DNA of 26,539 nt from CAZLGO01 sp964559295 (GTDB lineage: Archaea; Methanobacteriota; Methanobacteria; Methanobacteriales; Methanobacteriaceae), in the NCBI GenBank assembly GCA_964559295.1, contig CAZLGO010000013.1:1-26539 (forward strand), given 5' to 3'. Positions 7,471 to 15,495 of this stretch are shown here, in pieces. The notes under the pieces were generated by a model. The model searched no databases, had not been told where the DNA came from, and worked only from the letters and a program-made list of their open reading frames with translations. Each line of letters opens with the position of its first letter. Within the stretch, counting starts at the first letter, position 1. Both the position numbers and the translations under genes were made by a program.

Positions 7471-8172
7471 TCATCTCATCCCTAAGAACCTATGAACTTG
7501 TGGTATTACCAATACATCTAAATCTCTTCCCACCCTTTCAGAGATTCTAAACAATTTGGTATTTTTATTTATCCAGTAATTAAGCGGACCTGCAGGCTGG
7601 ATCACCATATTTATACTCGTGGTATCTGAAACCTCTTTTTTGATCTTCGATGTTATAAAACCCACTGTTTCAAGAGTTGTGGATGGTAATATCACCATCT
7701 TACAATATGTACTTACAGCATGATCTATTAATATGTTTATGGATTCTAACTCATGACAGAAAAGATCATCCCAGTTAGGGGTTGAGTTGTGTTCTGGTAA
7801 TTTTATATCTAAAGATGCATATTTGATTAAACGGGCTATCTTGCTCAATTCCATTGGGAGGGAGCCATTCGTCTCCAACAGATAATCAAAAGGGTATTTT
7901 TTTATAAAAGATCTTATGAACTCAGCATGAAGGAGTGGTTCACCACCCGTAAGGGATACGGAGTGAAAATCAGGGGTAATAAGTCCATTAACAACTTCAA
8001 AAAGTTTATCTGCTGAAAATCTATCGCCTGATAGAGGATCTCTGCTTTGTGGAGTATCACAATAATTACAATTAAGGTTACATCCTGCAAATCTTATGAA
8101 TATCTGTCTTCTTCCAATTAACCTGCCTTCACCTTGAATACTTGAGAAAACCTCATTTATACGAGTTTCCAT
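7471..8172 (-). CDS. queE: 7-carboxy-7-deazaguanine synthase (QueE), radical SAM enzyme
   Basis: It converts 6-carboxytetrahydropterin to 7-carboxy-7-deazaguanine on the way to preQ0 and, in archaea, to archaeosine in tRNA. 233 aa, the usual QueE size. The N-terminus NEVFSSIQGEG is the QueE signature. The SAM cluster Cys are C31, C35 and C38 (CNLNCNYCDT), and SLTGGEPLL is the radical-SAM GGE motif. ATG 8172 has GGTGATC seven bases upstream. The gene lies 7 bases after queD, its pathway partner, with the same direction. The pathway's queC and the transglycosylase are not in the window. Confidence 0.95.
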   Translation of the reverse strand: METRINEVFSSIQGEGRLIGRRQIFIRFAGCNLNCNYCDTPQSRDPLSGDRFSADKLFEVVNGLITPDFHSVSLTGGEPLLHAEFIRSFIKKYPFDYLLETNGSLPMELSKIARLIKYASLDIKLPEHNSTPNWDDLFCHELESINILIDHAVSTYCKMVILPSTTLETVGFITSKIKKEVSDTTSINMVIQPAGPLNYWINKNTKLFRISERVGRDLDVLVIPQVHRFLGMR

Positions 8173-8179
8173 AAATTGA

Positions 8180-8668
8180 TCACCGATTATCCACGGTCTT
8201 TGTAAACGAGGCGCCTTGTCCTACTCCCTCATTTACATATATCTGGATACTTGAAATTTTACTGCCTGCATTCTTTAGTGATTTATACACCTCTTCTGCA
8301 AAATATTCTGCCATATCCTCTGCAGATGTGGATTTAAGCGGCAGTAGACAGCAATCTTCCAAAGGTAGTTGGTATTTTTTAGATTCTATTGTAAATTCTA
8401 TGGAATCATCGTGCTCTAAAAAGGTAATTTCATTGCTCTTACATGGGATCAAAACTCTATGATCCAACGAAGAGCAAATATCACGTGTAATATCTTTTAC
8501 TTTTTTAAAATCAACTACAAATCCAAACTCTCCCGATCTTTCTCCTTCCACCACCACATCAACATGGTAAGAATGACCATGCATCCTTCCACAAAAGTCA
8601 TGTTTAGGAATCATGTGAGCTGATGAAAATCTCAAACCAGCATGTATACCGTTTATTATCACTTTCAT
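8180..8668 (-). CDS. queD: 6-carboxytetrahydropterin synthase (QueD)
   Basis: A member of the PTPS/QueD family. It converts dihydroneopterin triphosphate to 6-carboxytetrahydropterin in 7-deazaguanine synthesis. Zinc ligands H18, H30 and H32 (FSSAH and CGRMHGHSYH) and catalytic C26 are present. The D69-H70 pair (SSLDHRVL) and a late Glu (VNEGVG) complete the active site. The 162 aa include a central insert (about residues 78-110) longer than in minimal QueD proteins. ATG 8668 follows GAGGG. It is first in a cluster with queE, after an 82-base gap holding a probable promoter. Confidence 0.93.
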   Translation of the reverse strand: MKVIINGIHAGLRFSSAHMIPKHDFCGRMHGHSYHVDVVVEGERSGEFGFVVDFKKVKDITRDICSSLDHRVLIPCKSNEITFLEHDDSIEFTIESKKYQLPLEDCCLLPLKSTSAEDMAEYFAEEVYKSLKNAGSKISSIQIYVNEGVGQGASFTKTVDNR

Positions 8669-8719
8669 TCTAACCCTCTTTTTTGATATTTCATTTAAAA
8701 GACTTGGTTAACTATAACT

Positions 8720-8728
8720 TATTTAAAA
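8720..8728 (-). promoter_or_regulatory. TATA-like box upstream of queD
   Basis: On the minus strand the motif TTTTAAATA lies about 55 bases before the queD ATG. Archaeal spacing would put transcription start near 8698, leaving a leader of about 30 bases that holds the GAGGG ribosome binding site. The call rests on sequence pattern only, and the gap is AT-rich throughout. Confidence 0.4.
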
Positions 8729-8750
8729 GATTTTAAAATTTAATTTTTAT

Positions 8751-9317
8751 CTAAAATACCTTAGTTTTCGCTATATCTTCTTCAATTGATGAAACTTCAC
8801 CAATATATTTTTTGCATATTATGTTGACCAATTCATGAATTCTCTCATCGTCCATCTCACATTCAAAAAGACCAATTGTTGCAACATCCTCAGGCGTTCC
8901 CTTGCTTGTTAGATTCATGCCAAAGTGTATTTTCATACTGCTTGTTGAACATGTTGCTATTGAAACACTGAGCTTTCTGCCATCAATATACAAATCATCA
9001 CCGATTCTTTTGGTTTTAATGCCAAAATCTTCCAATACCTCCTTTGTTATCATCACAAAAAGCCTCTGTCTATGATAACACATTCTGATATTAGCTGGCT
9101 GACAGTCGAAGTGTTCTATGATAAAATGTACCATTCTATCTGCTTTTATTTTGCGACTTGCATCCTCATAATCTATGATTTTTTCAGGTTTAATCTCCAT
9201 GGGACCTGTCCATGTTACAATATTTGATTCTTTTATCCCTAATTGTCTAAATGCCCACATTGGTTCAATCTGACTTCCATCATATAGTATGTGGTCCCCT
9301 AAATTGATATGTTTCAT
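8751..9317 (-). CDS. DUF366 family protein (COG2029)
   Basis: 188 aa, matching the archaeal DUF366 family in size and in segments such as YDGSQIEPMWAFRQLGI, KADRMVHFIIEHFDC and CYHRQRLFV, and a GDDLYIDGRKLSVSIAT strand pair that resembles lipoate/biotin ligase-type folds. Biochemical function is not established, and I make no claim beyond the family. No signal peptide or membrane segment is visible, so it is probably cytoplasmic. ATG 9317 follows GTGAG. It lies 15 bases after the DUF296 gene and is likely in the same transcript. Confidence 0.85.
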   Translation of the reverse strand: MKHINLGDHILYDGSQIEPMWAFRQLGIKESNIVTWTGPMEIKPEKIIDYEDASRKIKADRMVHFIIEHFDCQPANIRMCYHRQRLFVMITKEVLEDFGIKTKRIGDDLYIDGRKLSVSIATCSTSSMKIHFGMNLTSKGTPEDVATIGLFECEMDDERIHELVNIICKKYIGEVSSIEEDIAKTKVF

Positions 9318-9332
9318 ATGCTCACTTATAAT

Positions 9333-9722
9333 TCATTCATCAAGATCTTCAACTAAAAGTTCCCTATATCCCGTTTTTGGATCAAAAACTCTCCTGAGGA
9401 CTTTATTCGTTTTCATGATGCATATCTCAGCGGTCGTATGTACAACACAACCATGAAGCATGTGTCCTCCGAATACGTCCCCTCTATCATCTGAAATCGA
9501 GATATGAACATGGATTCCATCTTCTGAGATTGTACCTTCGGCAGATACTATCTCAAATGGACCGTTAAAGCTTCTTGTATCTCCATTGGACATTCTCAAA
9601 GTGGCTGACTCCAAACTTCCAACTATGCACAATATAACTCCTGATTTTATATTGCTTTCTTGTGTTATATCTTTAATGCCCTTTTTTAAGTCACAACCAG
9701 GTATAAGTCTTGAAACTATCAT
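9333..9722 (-). CDS. DUF296 / PPC-domain protein
   Basis: About 129 aa, the length of single-domain PPC (DUF296) proteins found in archaea, bacteria and, fused to AT-hooks, in plants. It has the core pattern SRLIPGCDLKKGI, GVILCIVGSLESATLRM, a His pair in IHVHISISD and GGHMLHG, which in family structures hold a metal ion. Some members bind DNA; no AT-hook is present here. The open frame extends to TTG 9743, but ATG 9722 gives the normal family N-terminus (MIVSRLIPGCDL). The mRNA is probably leaderless: an AATTTAATT box lies about 24 bases upstream. Confidence 0.88.
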   Translation of the reverse strand: MIVSRLIPGCDLKKGIKDITQESNIKSGVILCIVGSLESATLRMSNGDTRSFNGPFEIVSAEGTISEDGIHVHISISDDRGDVFGGHMLHGCVVHTTAEICIMKTNKVLRRVFDPKTGYRELLVEDLDE

Positions 9723-9750
9723 ATTTAATAATGTTACCTGCAATTAAATT
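9722..9750. promoter_or_regulatory. Very compact divergent promoter with two facing TATA-like boxes
   Basis: TATTTAATA at 9722-9730 faces right and lies about 30 bases before ATG 9756. AATTTAATT (minus strand, 9742-9750) lies about 24 bases before ATG 9722. Only 33 bases separate the two start codons and neither has a ribosome binding site, so both transcripts are likely leaderless or nearly so. Confidence 0.5.
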
Positions 9751-9755
9751 AACCC

Positions 9756-10772
9756 ATGAAAACAAGACCCAGAGATTTCCTATACACAAAAGATGATATG
9801 TTTTTTGCCACGACCTCTTATTTTCATCCCGAAGATAGAATAATATCATTTTTAAGATACATCCCTGATCCAGAAGGTGAGAGGTCAAAGAACAATAACA
9901 GGTATTCTAAAGTGGATTCGAAACAGGCTTACCATTACCTAAAGCAAAAATTTCCAGATTATCTTTTTTATTGCCAAGTAACGAATGTTGAGATGATGGG
10001 AGTTCCCCTCCATAAAATAAATGAAATTATGCGACCTGAAAAACGCCTAAAAGAGATAATGGATTATCCTTCAGATGAAAAATTACTAAAAAAAGTTGTA
10101 AAAATAGCAGAAACCTTTCATGATCATGCCAAAATCCCTTATGGTAAAATGGGAATCTCAGGATCCATATTGCCAGGTTTATATGATCCAGATAATTCAG
10201 ATATAGATTTTGTGATCTTTGGATTGGATAATCACAGAAAAGCCATGAATGCCTTTGCAGAGCTTAAAGATAATGGAATATTTGAAAGCATAAGTGAGGA
10301 CCATTGGAAAAAATTATATGAAAAGAGAATAAAAGATTCATCTTTAAGCTATGATGAATTTCGATGGTATGAAGAGCGTAAAAACAACAGAGGAATAATC
10401 GATGGTACTTTATTTGACATACTGGCAACAAGGGATTGGAATGAGATTACAGGAAAATACGGTGATAAAAAATTTGAGCCTTTGGGCAACGCTGTAATGG
10501 AATGTAGGGTATCTGATGCTACAGCTGCCTTTGATACCCCTGCGATTTATGAAGTCGAGGATGTCAAAATTATAGAAGGACCTGAAGTTGATGTAGACGA
10601 GATAGCATCTTTTACTCATACCTACGCTGGACAGGCAAGAGAAGGTGAAGAGATAATTGCCAAAGGAAAATTAGAAAAGGTTATTGGTAACAAAATAAGA
10701 TATAGGTTGGTCGTTGGAACCACGAGAGAATCTTTGGGTGAATATATAAAATTACAAGGAGTGTTACAATGA
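9756..10772 (+). CDS. Archaeal predicted nucleotidyltransferase, COG1665
   Basis: 338 aa. The N-terminal part (MKTRPRDFLYTKDDMFFATT, PEDRIISFLRYIPDPEGERS) is characteristic of this archaeal group. The Pol-beta-like nucleotidyltransferase motif is GISGSILPGLYDPDNSDIDF, with the G-S at 135-137 and Asp149 and Asp151 as likely metal ligands. A C-terminal domain rich in beta strands (ATAAFDTPAIYEVEDV, FTHTYAGQAREGEEI) follows. Substrate is unknown; tRNA or a small molecule are both possible. It overlaps the hom start by 4 bases (ATGA), which ties its expression to homoserine dehydrogenase. No ribosome binding site precedes ATG 9756. Confidence 0.85.
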   Translation: MKTRPRDFLYTKDDMFFATTSYFHPEDRIISFLRYIPDPEGERSKNNNRYSKVDSKQAYHYLKQKFPDYLFYCQVTNVEMMGVPLHKINEIMRPEKRLKEIMDYPSDEKLLKKVVKIAETFHDHAKIPYGKMGISGSILPGLYDPDNSDIDFVIFGLDNHRKAMNAFAELKDNGIFESISEDHWKKLYEKRIKDSSLSYDEFRWYEERKNNRGIIDGTLFDILATRDWNEITGKYGDKKFEPLGNAVMECRVSDATAAFDTPAIYEVEDVKIIEGPEVDVDEIASFTHTYAGQAREGEEIIAKGKLEKVIGNKIRYRLVVGTTRESLGEYIKLQGVLQ

Positions 10773-12058
10773 AAGATGTTATAAACTTAGGACTTATTGG
10801 TTTTGGAACAATAGGAACTGGAGTTGTGGCTACCTTAAAGCAAAATCTTGATTTGATTGAAGGAAAGGCTTCTGCAAAAATAAGGCTTAAAAAAATAGTT
10901 GATCTTGACATTAAAACTCCCCGGAAAGTTGAGGTGGATCCTAAAATACTATCAACTGATGTTGATGACATTCTGGAGAATCCAGAAATAGACATAGTAA
11001 TAGAGCTTATCGGAGGCTATGAACCAGCAAGAAGCTTTATCTTAAGAGCTATGGAAAATAAAAAACACGTAGTTACAGCAAACAAGGCATTGCTTGCAAA
11101 ACACTGGGATGAGATCATAAAAAATGCTAAAAAAAACAACGTTAGGATCTGTTTTGAGGCAAGTGTAGGCGGTGGAATTCCTCTGCTTGTCCCGTTAAAT
11201 GAAAGTCTTGCTGCTAATCACATTCAATCTATCTATGGTATAATAAACGGTACTGCAAATTACATATTAACCAAAATGACCCAGGAGAATAGAGATTTTG
11301 ATGATGTATTACGTGAAGCCCAGGATAAGGGTTACGCAGAACAGGATCCAACTTTTGATATTGAAGGTTTTGATACAGCTCAAAAGTTAATTATACTAAC
11401 TGTTCTGGGATTTGGCGTTTATGTAAAACAAGATGAGTTCCATGTTGAGGGTATAAGCAAAATCACAAAAGAAGACATAAAATTTGCAAAAGATGAGCTT
11501 GGTTATGTTATAAAACTTCTTGCAATCTCAAGGATCGTTGATGAAGAACTCGAGGTAAGGGTGCATCCAACTTTAATCCCGCAGGATCATCTTTTAGCCT
11601 CAGTTAACGATGTTTTCAATGGAATATACATAGTTGGAGACGTGGTAGGACCTGTGATGATGTATGGTCAGGGTGCAGGGATGATGCCAACATCAAGTGC
11701 TGTAGTTAGCGATTGTTTGGACATCATAAAGAACATGGACAAACCGGTTGCATATGGGCCAAAGTATACACAGGTCAAAAGAATAAAAGACATGAAGCAA
11801 ATAAAATCAAAATATTACATGAGATTTACAGTGATTGACAAGCCGGGAGTCCTGCACGCAATATCTGGTATATTAAGTGAATTTAATATAAGTATCGCGT
11901 CTGTAACTCAGAAAGAAAGGAAGAAAGGACAAGAAGTACCGATCTTTATGATGATACATGAAGCATTAGAAAGGGATATTCGAGAAGCAGTAAAAAAAAT
12001 CGATAAACTTGATGTTGTAAAGGACAAAACTTTATTTATCAGGGTTTTGGAAGAGTGA
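10769..12058 (+). CDS. hom: Homoserine dehydrogenase with C-terminal ACT domain
   Basis: It reduces aspartate semialdehyde to homoserine with NAD(P)H, the branch point to threonine and methionine. 429 aa. The Rossmann motif GFGTIGTG is at residues 11-18. Catalytic-domain motifs are VTANKALLAKH, EASVGGGIP, GIINGTANYIL and AEQDPTFDIEGFDTAQKL, the last holding the family's Asp and Lys. The ACT domain covers about residues 348-428 (FTVIDKPGVLHAISGIL), the usual site of end-product control. Its start codon overlaps the COG1665 stop and GGAGTG precedes it. A predicted ACT-type regulator of this enzyme is encoded 1.6 kb downstream on the other strand. Confidence 0.96.
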   Translation: MKDVINLGLIGFGTIGTGVVATLKQNLDLIEGKASAKIRLKKIVDLDIKTPRKVEVDPKILSTDVDDILENPEIDIVIELIGGYEPARSFILRAMENKKHVVTANKALLAKHWDEIIKNAKKNNVRICFEASVGGGIPLLVPLNESLAANHIQSIYGIINGTANYILTKMTQENRDFDDVLREAQDKGYAEQDPTFDIEGFDTAQKLIILTVLGFGVYVKQDEFHVEGISKITKEDIKFAKDELGYVIKLLAISRIVDEELEVRVHPTLIPQDHLLASVNDVFNGIYIVGDVVGPVMMYGQGAGMMPTSSAVVSDCLDIIKNMDKPVAYGPKYTQVKRIKDMKQIKSKYYMRFTVIDKPGVLHAISGILSEFNISIASVTQKERKKGQEVPIFMMIHEALERDIREAVKKIDKLDVVKDKTLFIRVLEE

Positions 12059-12064
12059 AAAACT

Positions 12065-12868
12065 ATGATCAAAGTTTCTTCTATCTCAGAATATATGTAT
12101 TGTCCTTTAAAGATGTATTTAAGTTACACACAAAATGAAAAGATTAAAACGCCTGAAATGATAGCTGGAAAACTCACTCATGAGATTAGAAGAGACTTTC
12201 AAGAACTTATCAAGCAAAATCTCTGGTCAGTAAAAAAAGATTTGGGAGTTGAGGAGATTTATAGTTCTCTTTTTGATAAAGTCCCATCTTTTATGAAAAA
12301 TACAATTGAAAGACGTTGTAAGATAGAAGAAATAGATTTTGCTGAAGTTGAGGATCTATACAAGAAATTAAAAGATGAACTTAAACTGGAATCCTGTGTC
12401 ATGGCTTTAAAAATAAAAAATATACTGCAAATGACTGAAAAAACTGGTTCAGAAATTGCGGATATGCTCTTTCCACCATCGCTTTTAGAATATCCAATAG
12501 AGGATCGAAAGCTTAATCTAAGGGGTAGGGTGGACAAAATTGAGATAATAGATGGGGTATATTATCCCATTGAAATAAAAGCAGGCAAATTCCCAATAAG
12601 AGGTGTTTGGGAATCCGATGCGCTTCAGATTGCTGCTTATGCTATTCTTATAGAGCAGGAATTTGATACAGAGGTTCTTGTTGGATTTGTGGATTATTTG
12701 CGAATAAGTGAAAGAAGACCAGTTGTTGTAAATTCGAAGCTAAGAGAAAGGCTTTTTGATGTGTTGGATGATATGGGTGCCATTTTTCATGATGGACGTA
12801 TGCCAGAGCCGACATCGAATACAAAAAAATGTGATAGATGTGAGTATATGGAGTTTTGTGAAAGATGA
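12065..12868 (+). CDS. Cas4-like Fe-S nuclease (PD-(D/E)XK, DUF83)
   Basis: 267 aa with the full Cas4 pattern: ISEYMYCPLKMYL at the N-terminus (Cys13), GKLTHE, GRVDKIE with the active-site Asp, PIEIKAGK with the E-x-K pair, LQIAAYAIL, and the C-terminal CDRCEYMEFC Cys triplet, which with Cys13 would hold a 4Fe-4S cluster. Residues 55-120 form a longer helical insert than in minimal Cas4 proteins. No cas1, cas2 or repeat array lies in the window, so it is a solo Cas4 homologue, perhaps in DNA repair. It starts 6 bases after hom and is likely co-transcribed. Confidence 0.88.
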   Translation: MIKVSSISEYMYCPLKMYLSYTQNEKIKTPEMIAGKLTHEIRRDFQELIKQNLWSVKKDLGVEEIYSSLFDKVPSFMKNTIERRCKIEEIDFAEVEDLYKKLKDELKLESCVMALKIKNILQMTEKTGSEIADMLFPPSLLEYPIEDRKLNLRGRVDKIEIIDGVYYPIEIKAGKFPIRGVWESDALQIAAYAILIEQEFDTEVLVGFVDYLRISERRPVVVNSKLRERLFDVLDDMGAIFHDGRMPEPTSNTKKCDRCEYMEFCER

Positions 12869-13024
12869 TTCCTGTATCTTCAAAAAGATCTTTTATTTCA
12901 ATCTCACTGATCTGATTTTAGCGTTGGTTTGATTCATTTGTTGTATATATCCTTTTGAATTACCCAAACTCCAATTTCGCATTCTCAAGCCTCTTGCAAG
13001 GAAGACATGGGCATTTCTTGTGCT

Positions 13025-13222
13025 TTAATGCTCACTTAAACAGAAGAGATAGCCTTTTCCCTCACTTACTATCCTCTCACAAATCTTCAGATCCTCTTCT
13101 GTAAGTGGCTTTGCTTGGCTCCATAAGTTTCCTGATAAGAACTCGTTTATTATTGCAATTAGAGCTACAACTCCTAAAATTATAAACACGGTCAATAAAT
13201 AACTTAAATAAATCTCACCCAT
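13025..13222 (-). CDS. Small single-pass membrane protein, function unknown
   Basis: 65 aa. A hydrophobic helix (about residues 4-27, YLSYLLTVFIILGVVALIAII) is followed by a charged segment with LTEEDLKICERIVSEGKGYLFC. I recognise no family. ATG 13222 lacks a clear ribosome binding site. It lies in a 450-base stretch between the Cas4-like gene and the 97-aa gene and diverges from the latter. The amphipathic charged C-terminus and a proper membrane helix favour a real gene, but evidence is limited. The adjoining 12869-13024 holds nothing I can identify. Confidence 0.45.
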   Translation of the reverse strand: MGEIYLSYLLTVFIILGVVALIAIINEFLSGNLWSQAKPLTEEDLKICERIVSEGKGYLFCLSEH

Positions 13223-13274
13223 TAATATCGAATTTTTAATCTTGGAATAATCAAAGATTATATCTTTTGAGGTT

Positions 13275-13303
13275 CATATAATATTGTGATGATATGATCA
13301 TCA
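13275..13303 (+). promoter_or_regulatory. TATA-like box followed by a 17-bp palindrome (operator candidate)
   Basis: CATATAAT starts at 13275. The perfect inverted repeat TGATGAT-ATG-ATCATCA covers 13287-13303, between the box and the expected transcription start near 13303. This is the position where archaeal repressors commonly block initiation. The 97-aa gene starts at 13319 with GGTGAT just before it. Upstream, TAATCTT and AAGATTA form a second inverted repeat (about 13238-13261). Confidence 0.45.
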
Positions 13304-13318
13304 TGATGTGGTGATAAA

Positions 13319-13612
13319 ATGGAAATGGATGAGAGAGCTAAAGCATTAATGGAAAAATGTAAGATAGTAGCAGACGATCCTAGTGTCGTAAACGCATGTA
13401 AAATCATGTTAGAAACGTTAGAAGAGAAGAAGGTGAAAATAACTGAAGCGCCGCCTAAACAAACATATCTTGAGATGGCTGAAACTCTATCTACTGAAGA
13501 TGTACCGAGGGTTCTTGAGATGGCACTTGTGGTAACAAAAAGTAAAGAGATAAAGGATCCCGACGTAATAGTAGCCGCAGATAGGCTGATTAGGGCAATA
13601 GAGATGTGCTGA
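13319..13612 (+). CDS. Small acidic helical protein, function unknown
   Basis: 97 aa, predicted soluble and almost fully helical, with a repeated pattern: DERAKALMEKCKIVADDPSVVNACKIML and later DPDVIVAADRLIRAIEMC. Two-fold similarity (…DPSVVNACKIML versus DPDVIVAADRLI) suggests an internal helical repeat. It has three Cys, none in a clear metal motif. I recognise no named family. ATG 13319 is preceded by GGTGATAAA, an excellent ribosome binding site. A palindrome sits over the likely promoter. It converges with the ACT-domain regulator gene, with only 5 bases between stops. Confidence 0.75.
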   Translation: MEMDERAKALMEKCKIVADDPSVVNACKIMLETLEEKKVKITEAPPKQTYLEMAETLSTEDVPRVLEMALVVTKSKEIKDPDVIVAADRLIRAIEMC

Positions 13613-13617
13613 ACAAT

Positions 13618-14274
13618 TTAAAATTTTTTACCCTTAACTTTTTTTATATCAAAGATCGCTGTATCTGCAATTGCCATGACAGCCATGACTCCTGCTTGTA
13701 TCGGATCTGTTACCACCAGATCTGCTTTTTCTGTTACACCTCCAGGCATGTTAAGACTTATCACAATAACATCGTGTTCTTTTTTTATCTCCTCCACAGC
13801 TTCTAAGATCTTGCCGCCCATAAGAGACCCTGCTAAAACGAGTGCACCAACCCTTGGAAGTCTTCCAACAGCAGATACAGCTTCTGCAAGCTCCAGCTCC
13901 CCAACAAGAGGAATAGTATCCACACTTATTCTCTCACCCCTTATGTTGTGCCTATCTGCTTCTGTTATTGCACCCATGGCAACTTGAGAAACCTGTGCTC
14001 CACCTCCTATTATTATAATCCTTTTTCCATATATTTCATCAAGAGCACGGTGTGTTTTAATGTCAGCTACAGCTTCAAAAGTATTAAGTTTCCGGGTAAG
14101 TTGTTTTATATCAACAACATCCTCAAGTTCCATGTAGATTAATGCTGATTGGTCTTTTTCTATGAAAAGATGTGTATAGGTGATATTTATTCCATATTTT
14201 GCCATCATATCTGTAATATCCCGCAAGACGCCAGGTTTGTTGATGGCTTTTATGGTTATTGCAACTTTCTTCAT
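13618..14274 (-). CDS. ACT-domain protein, predicted allosteric regulator of homoserine dehydrogenase (COG2061, DUF5612)
   Basis: About 218 aa. The N-terminal ACT domain (residues 1-72, VAITIKAINKPGVLRDITDMM) is followed by a Rossmann-like domain with IIIIGGGAQVSQ and a second half carrying LVLAGSLMGG and VISLNMPGGV. The family is found in methanogens, often near hom, and has been predicted to regulate homoserine dehydrogenase; I know of no direct proof. GTG 14283 is in frame, but GTGAT at the right distance selects ATG 14274. It lies 1.6 kb from hom on the opposite strand rather than in its operon. Confidence 0.88.
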   Translation of the reverse strand: MKKVAITIKAINKPGVLRDITDMMAKYGINITYTHLFIEKDQSALIYMELEDVVDIKQLTRKLNTFEAVADIKTHRALDEIYGKRIIIIGGGAQVSQVAMGAITEADRHNIRGERISVDTIPLVGELELAEAVSAVGRLPRVGALVLAGSLMGGKILEAVEEIKKEHDVIVISLNMPGGVTEKADLVVTDPIQAGVMAVMAIADTAIFDIKKVKGKKF

Positions 14275-14348
14275 TTTAATCACAAGATAAAGTTATTGTG
14301 GAATATTGTGAAGTCATTGATATTAAATTTTGGTTATTGAGAAAAAGT

Positions 14349-14373
14349 GCAGCAAAGGATTTCAATCCCCTGC
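14349..14373. promoter_or_regulatory. Nested inverted repeat in a divergent intergenic region
   Basis: GCAG (14349-14352) and CTGC (14370-14373) enclose the perfect palindrome GGATT-TC-AATCC (14357-14368). It lies between the start of the ACT regulator (minus) and the acyltransferase (plus). It may be an operator or a short hairpin; nothing else supports a function. AATTTATG-like boxes nearby could serve the plus-strand gene. Confidence 0.25.
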
Positions 14374-14416
14374 ATATCCACAATTTATGTGAATGGAGTT
14401 GAATTTATGATATGTT

Positions 14417-15409
14417 ATGAAATCTCCCAAAATCATAAAAGAATATCCAGCAGGAAAAAGATTATCTTTCTTGGATAGTTTTAGAGGGTTAGCTATTTTT
14501 TTGATGGTTCTCTTTAATGCGCTTGGAAATTATGAAAGTGTCCCAGCATTTTTAAAACATGCCTGGTGGAGCGGATTCACCATCGTTGATCTGGTTGTCC
14601 CCATGTTTCTGTTTGGTATGGGATTTGCTTATGAACTGTCCTTCAAGAGACGCTTGCTGTTACATGGTAAAACCCTCACCATATTACACTTCGTCAGAAG
14701 GAATTTTTTAATATTTATTATTGGTTTATCCGGCGCTTTAGCGGAAATAATCATGATTCAACAAAATTTAACAGGTTGGGGAGTGCTTCAGACGCTAGGA
14801 GCTTGTGGAATTTTTTCCCTTGCATTCATGTTCATCAAAAACAGATTGAGAGTATTGATGGCCTTTATTTTTTTAATTACTTATCAGATTGGGATTCTGT
14901 TAGGCTTAAATTGGTTAATTTTGATTTTTATAAAATCAGGGTTAGGGGGACCCTTTGCGACGATTTCGTGGGCTTTTATTTTAATATTTGCTTCTACCAT
15001 GGTCAGTTTATTCAAAAAAGACAATTTCAATGAAATTATGAAAAAATCAGTGCTATCTGGTACCATCCTAACGATTCTGGCAGTTCTAAGTTCGTTCATT
15101 GTTCCTGTGAGTAAAGATTTTGTCTCCATCTCATACATATTACTGACTACAGGTTTTTGCGTCTATATTATTCTTTTTTTCTATATACTAAACGAATCGC
15201 TCAATTTTCACATTTCAATAATTGAAAAAATGGGCAAGAATGCCCTCTTCTTGTATATTATAAGTTTTTTTCTAATATTTCTTGAGAATCTAATCATTCC
15301 ACCGAGGGTTTGTTTGATTTATGCTGCATCTGGAGCTTTTTTAATGCTTCTGGTTTGTATGCTCATAGGATGGTTTTTAGATTACAAGAAAATATACATA
15401 AAAATCTAA
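14417..15409 (+). CDS. Polytopic membrane acyltransferase, heparan-alpha-glucosaminide N-acetyltransferase-like (COG4299)
   Basis: 330 aa with about nine to ten membrane helices. The N-terminal signature KRLSFLDSFRGLAIFLMVLFN and the following TIVDLVVPMFLFGMGFAYELS match the family that moves acetyl groups from acetyl-CoA across the membrane to a glucosamine-type sugar. His105-type catalytic His is not obvious, so exact activity is unsure. ATG 14417 has no strong ribosome binding site. The gene is followed 86 bases later, same direction, by a membrane-anchored PIG-L deacetylase, which suggests opposing acetylation steps on a surface sugar. Confidence 0.75.
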   Translation: MKSPKIIKEYPAGKRLSFLDSFRGLAIFLMVLFNALGNYESVPAFLKHAWWSGFTIVDLVVPMFLFGMGFAYELSFKRRLLLHGKTLTILHFVRRNFLIFIIGLSGALAEIIMIQQNLTGWGVLQTLGACGIFSLAFMFIKNRLRVLMAFIFLITYQIGILLGLNWLILIFIKSGLGGPFATISWAFILIFASTMVSLFKKDNFNEIMKKSVLSGTILTILAVLSSFIVPVSKDFVSISYILLTTGFCVYIILFFYILNESLNFHISIIEKMGKNALFLYIISFFLIFLENLIIPPRVCLIYAASGAFLMLLVCMLIGWFLDYKKIYIKI

Positions 15410-15495
15410 AAACCAAAAAATTTTTAAAGAATAGGCTTAAATTTTAATTGATTTAGGTGGAATTCGATTTATTTAATTAAATTCGGAAAGATAAT

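Noticed and set aside
12065..12868. CRISPR-Cas locus
   Set aside because: Only a Cas4-like gene is present. There is no array and no other cas gene in the window.
12869..13024. Possible tRNA or small RNA between the Cas4-like and small membrane protein genes
   Set aside because: I found no cloverleaf, T-loop motif or strong stem.
14357..14368. Sequence ggatttcaatcc resembling the end of methanogen CRISPR repeats
   Set aside because: It occurs once, with no second copy or spacer pattern nearby. It is explained as a short palindrome.
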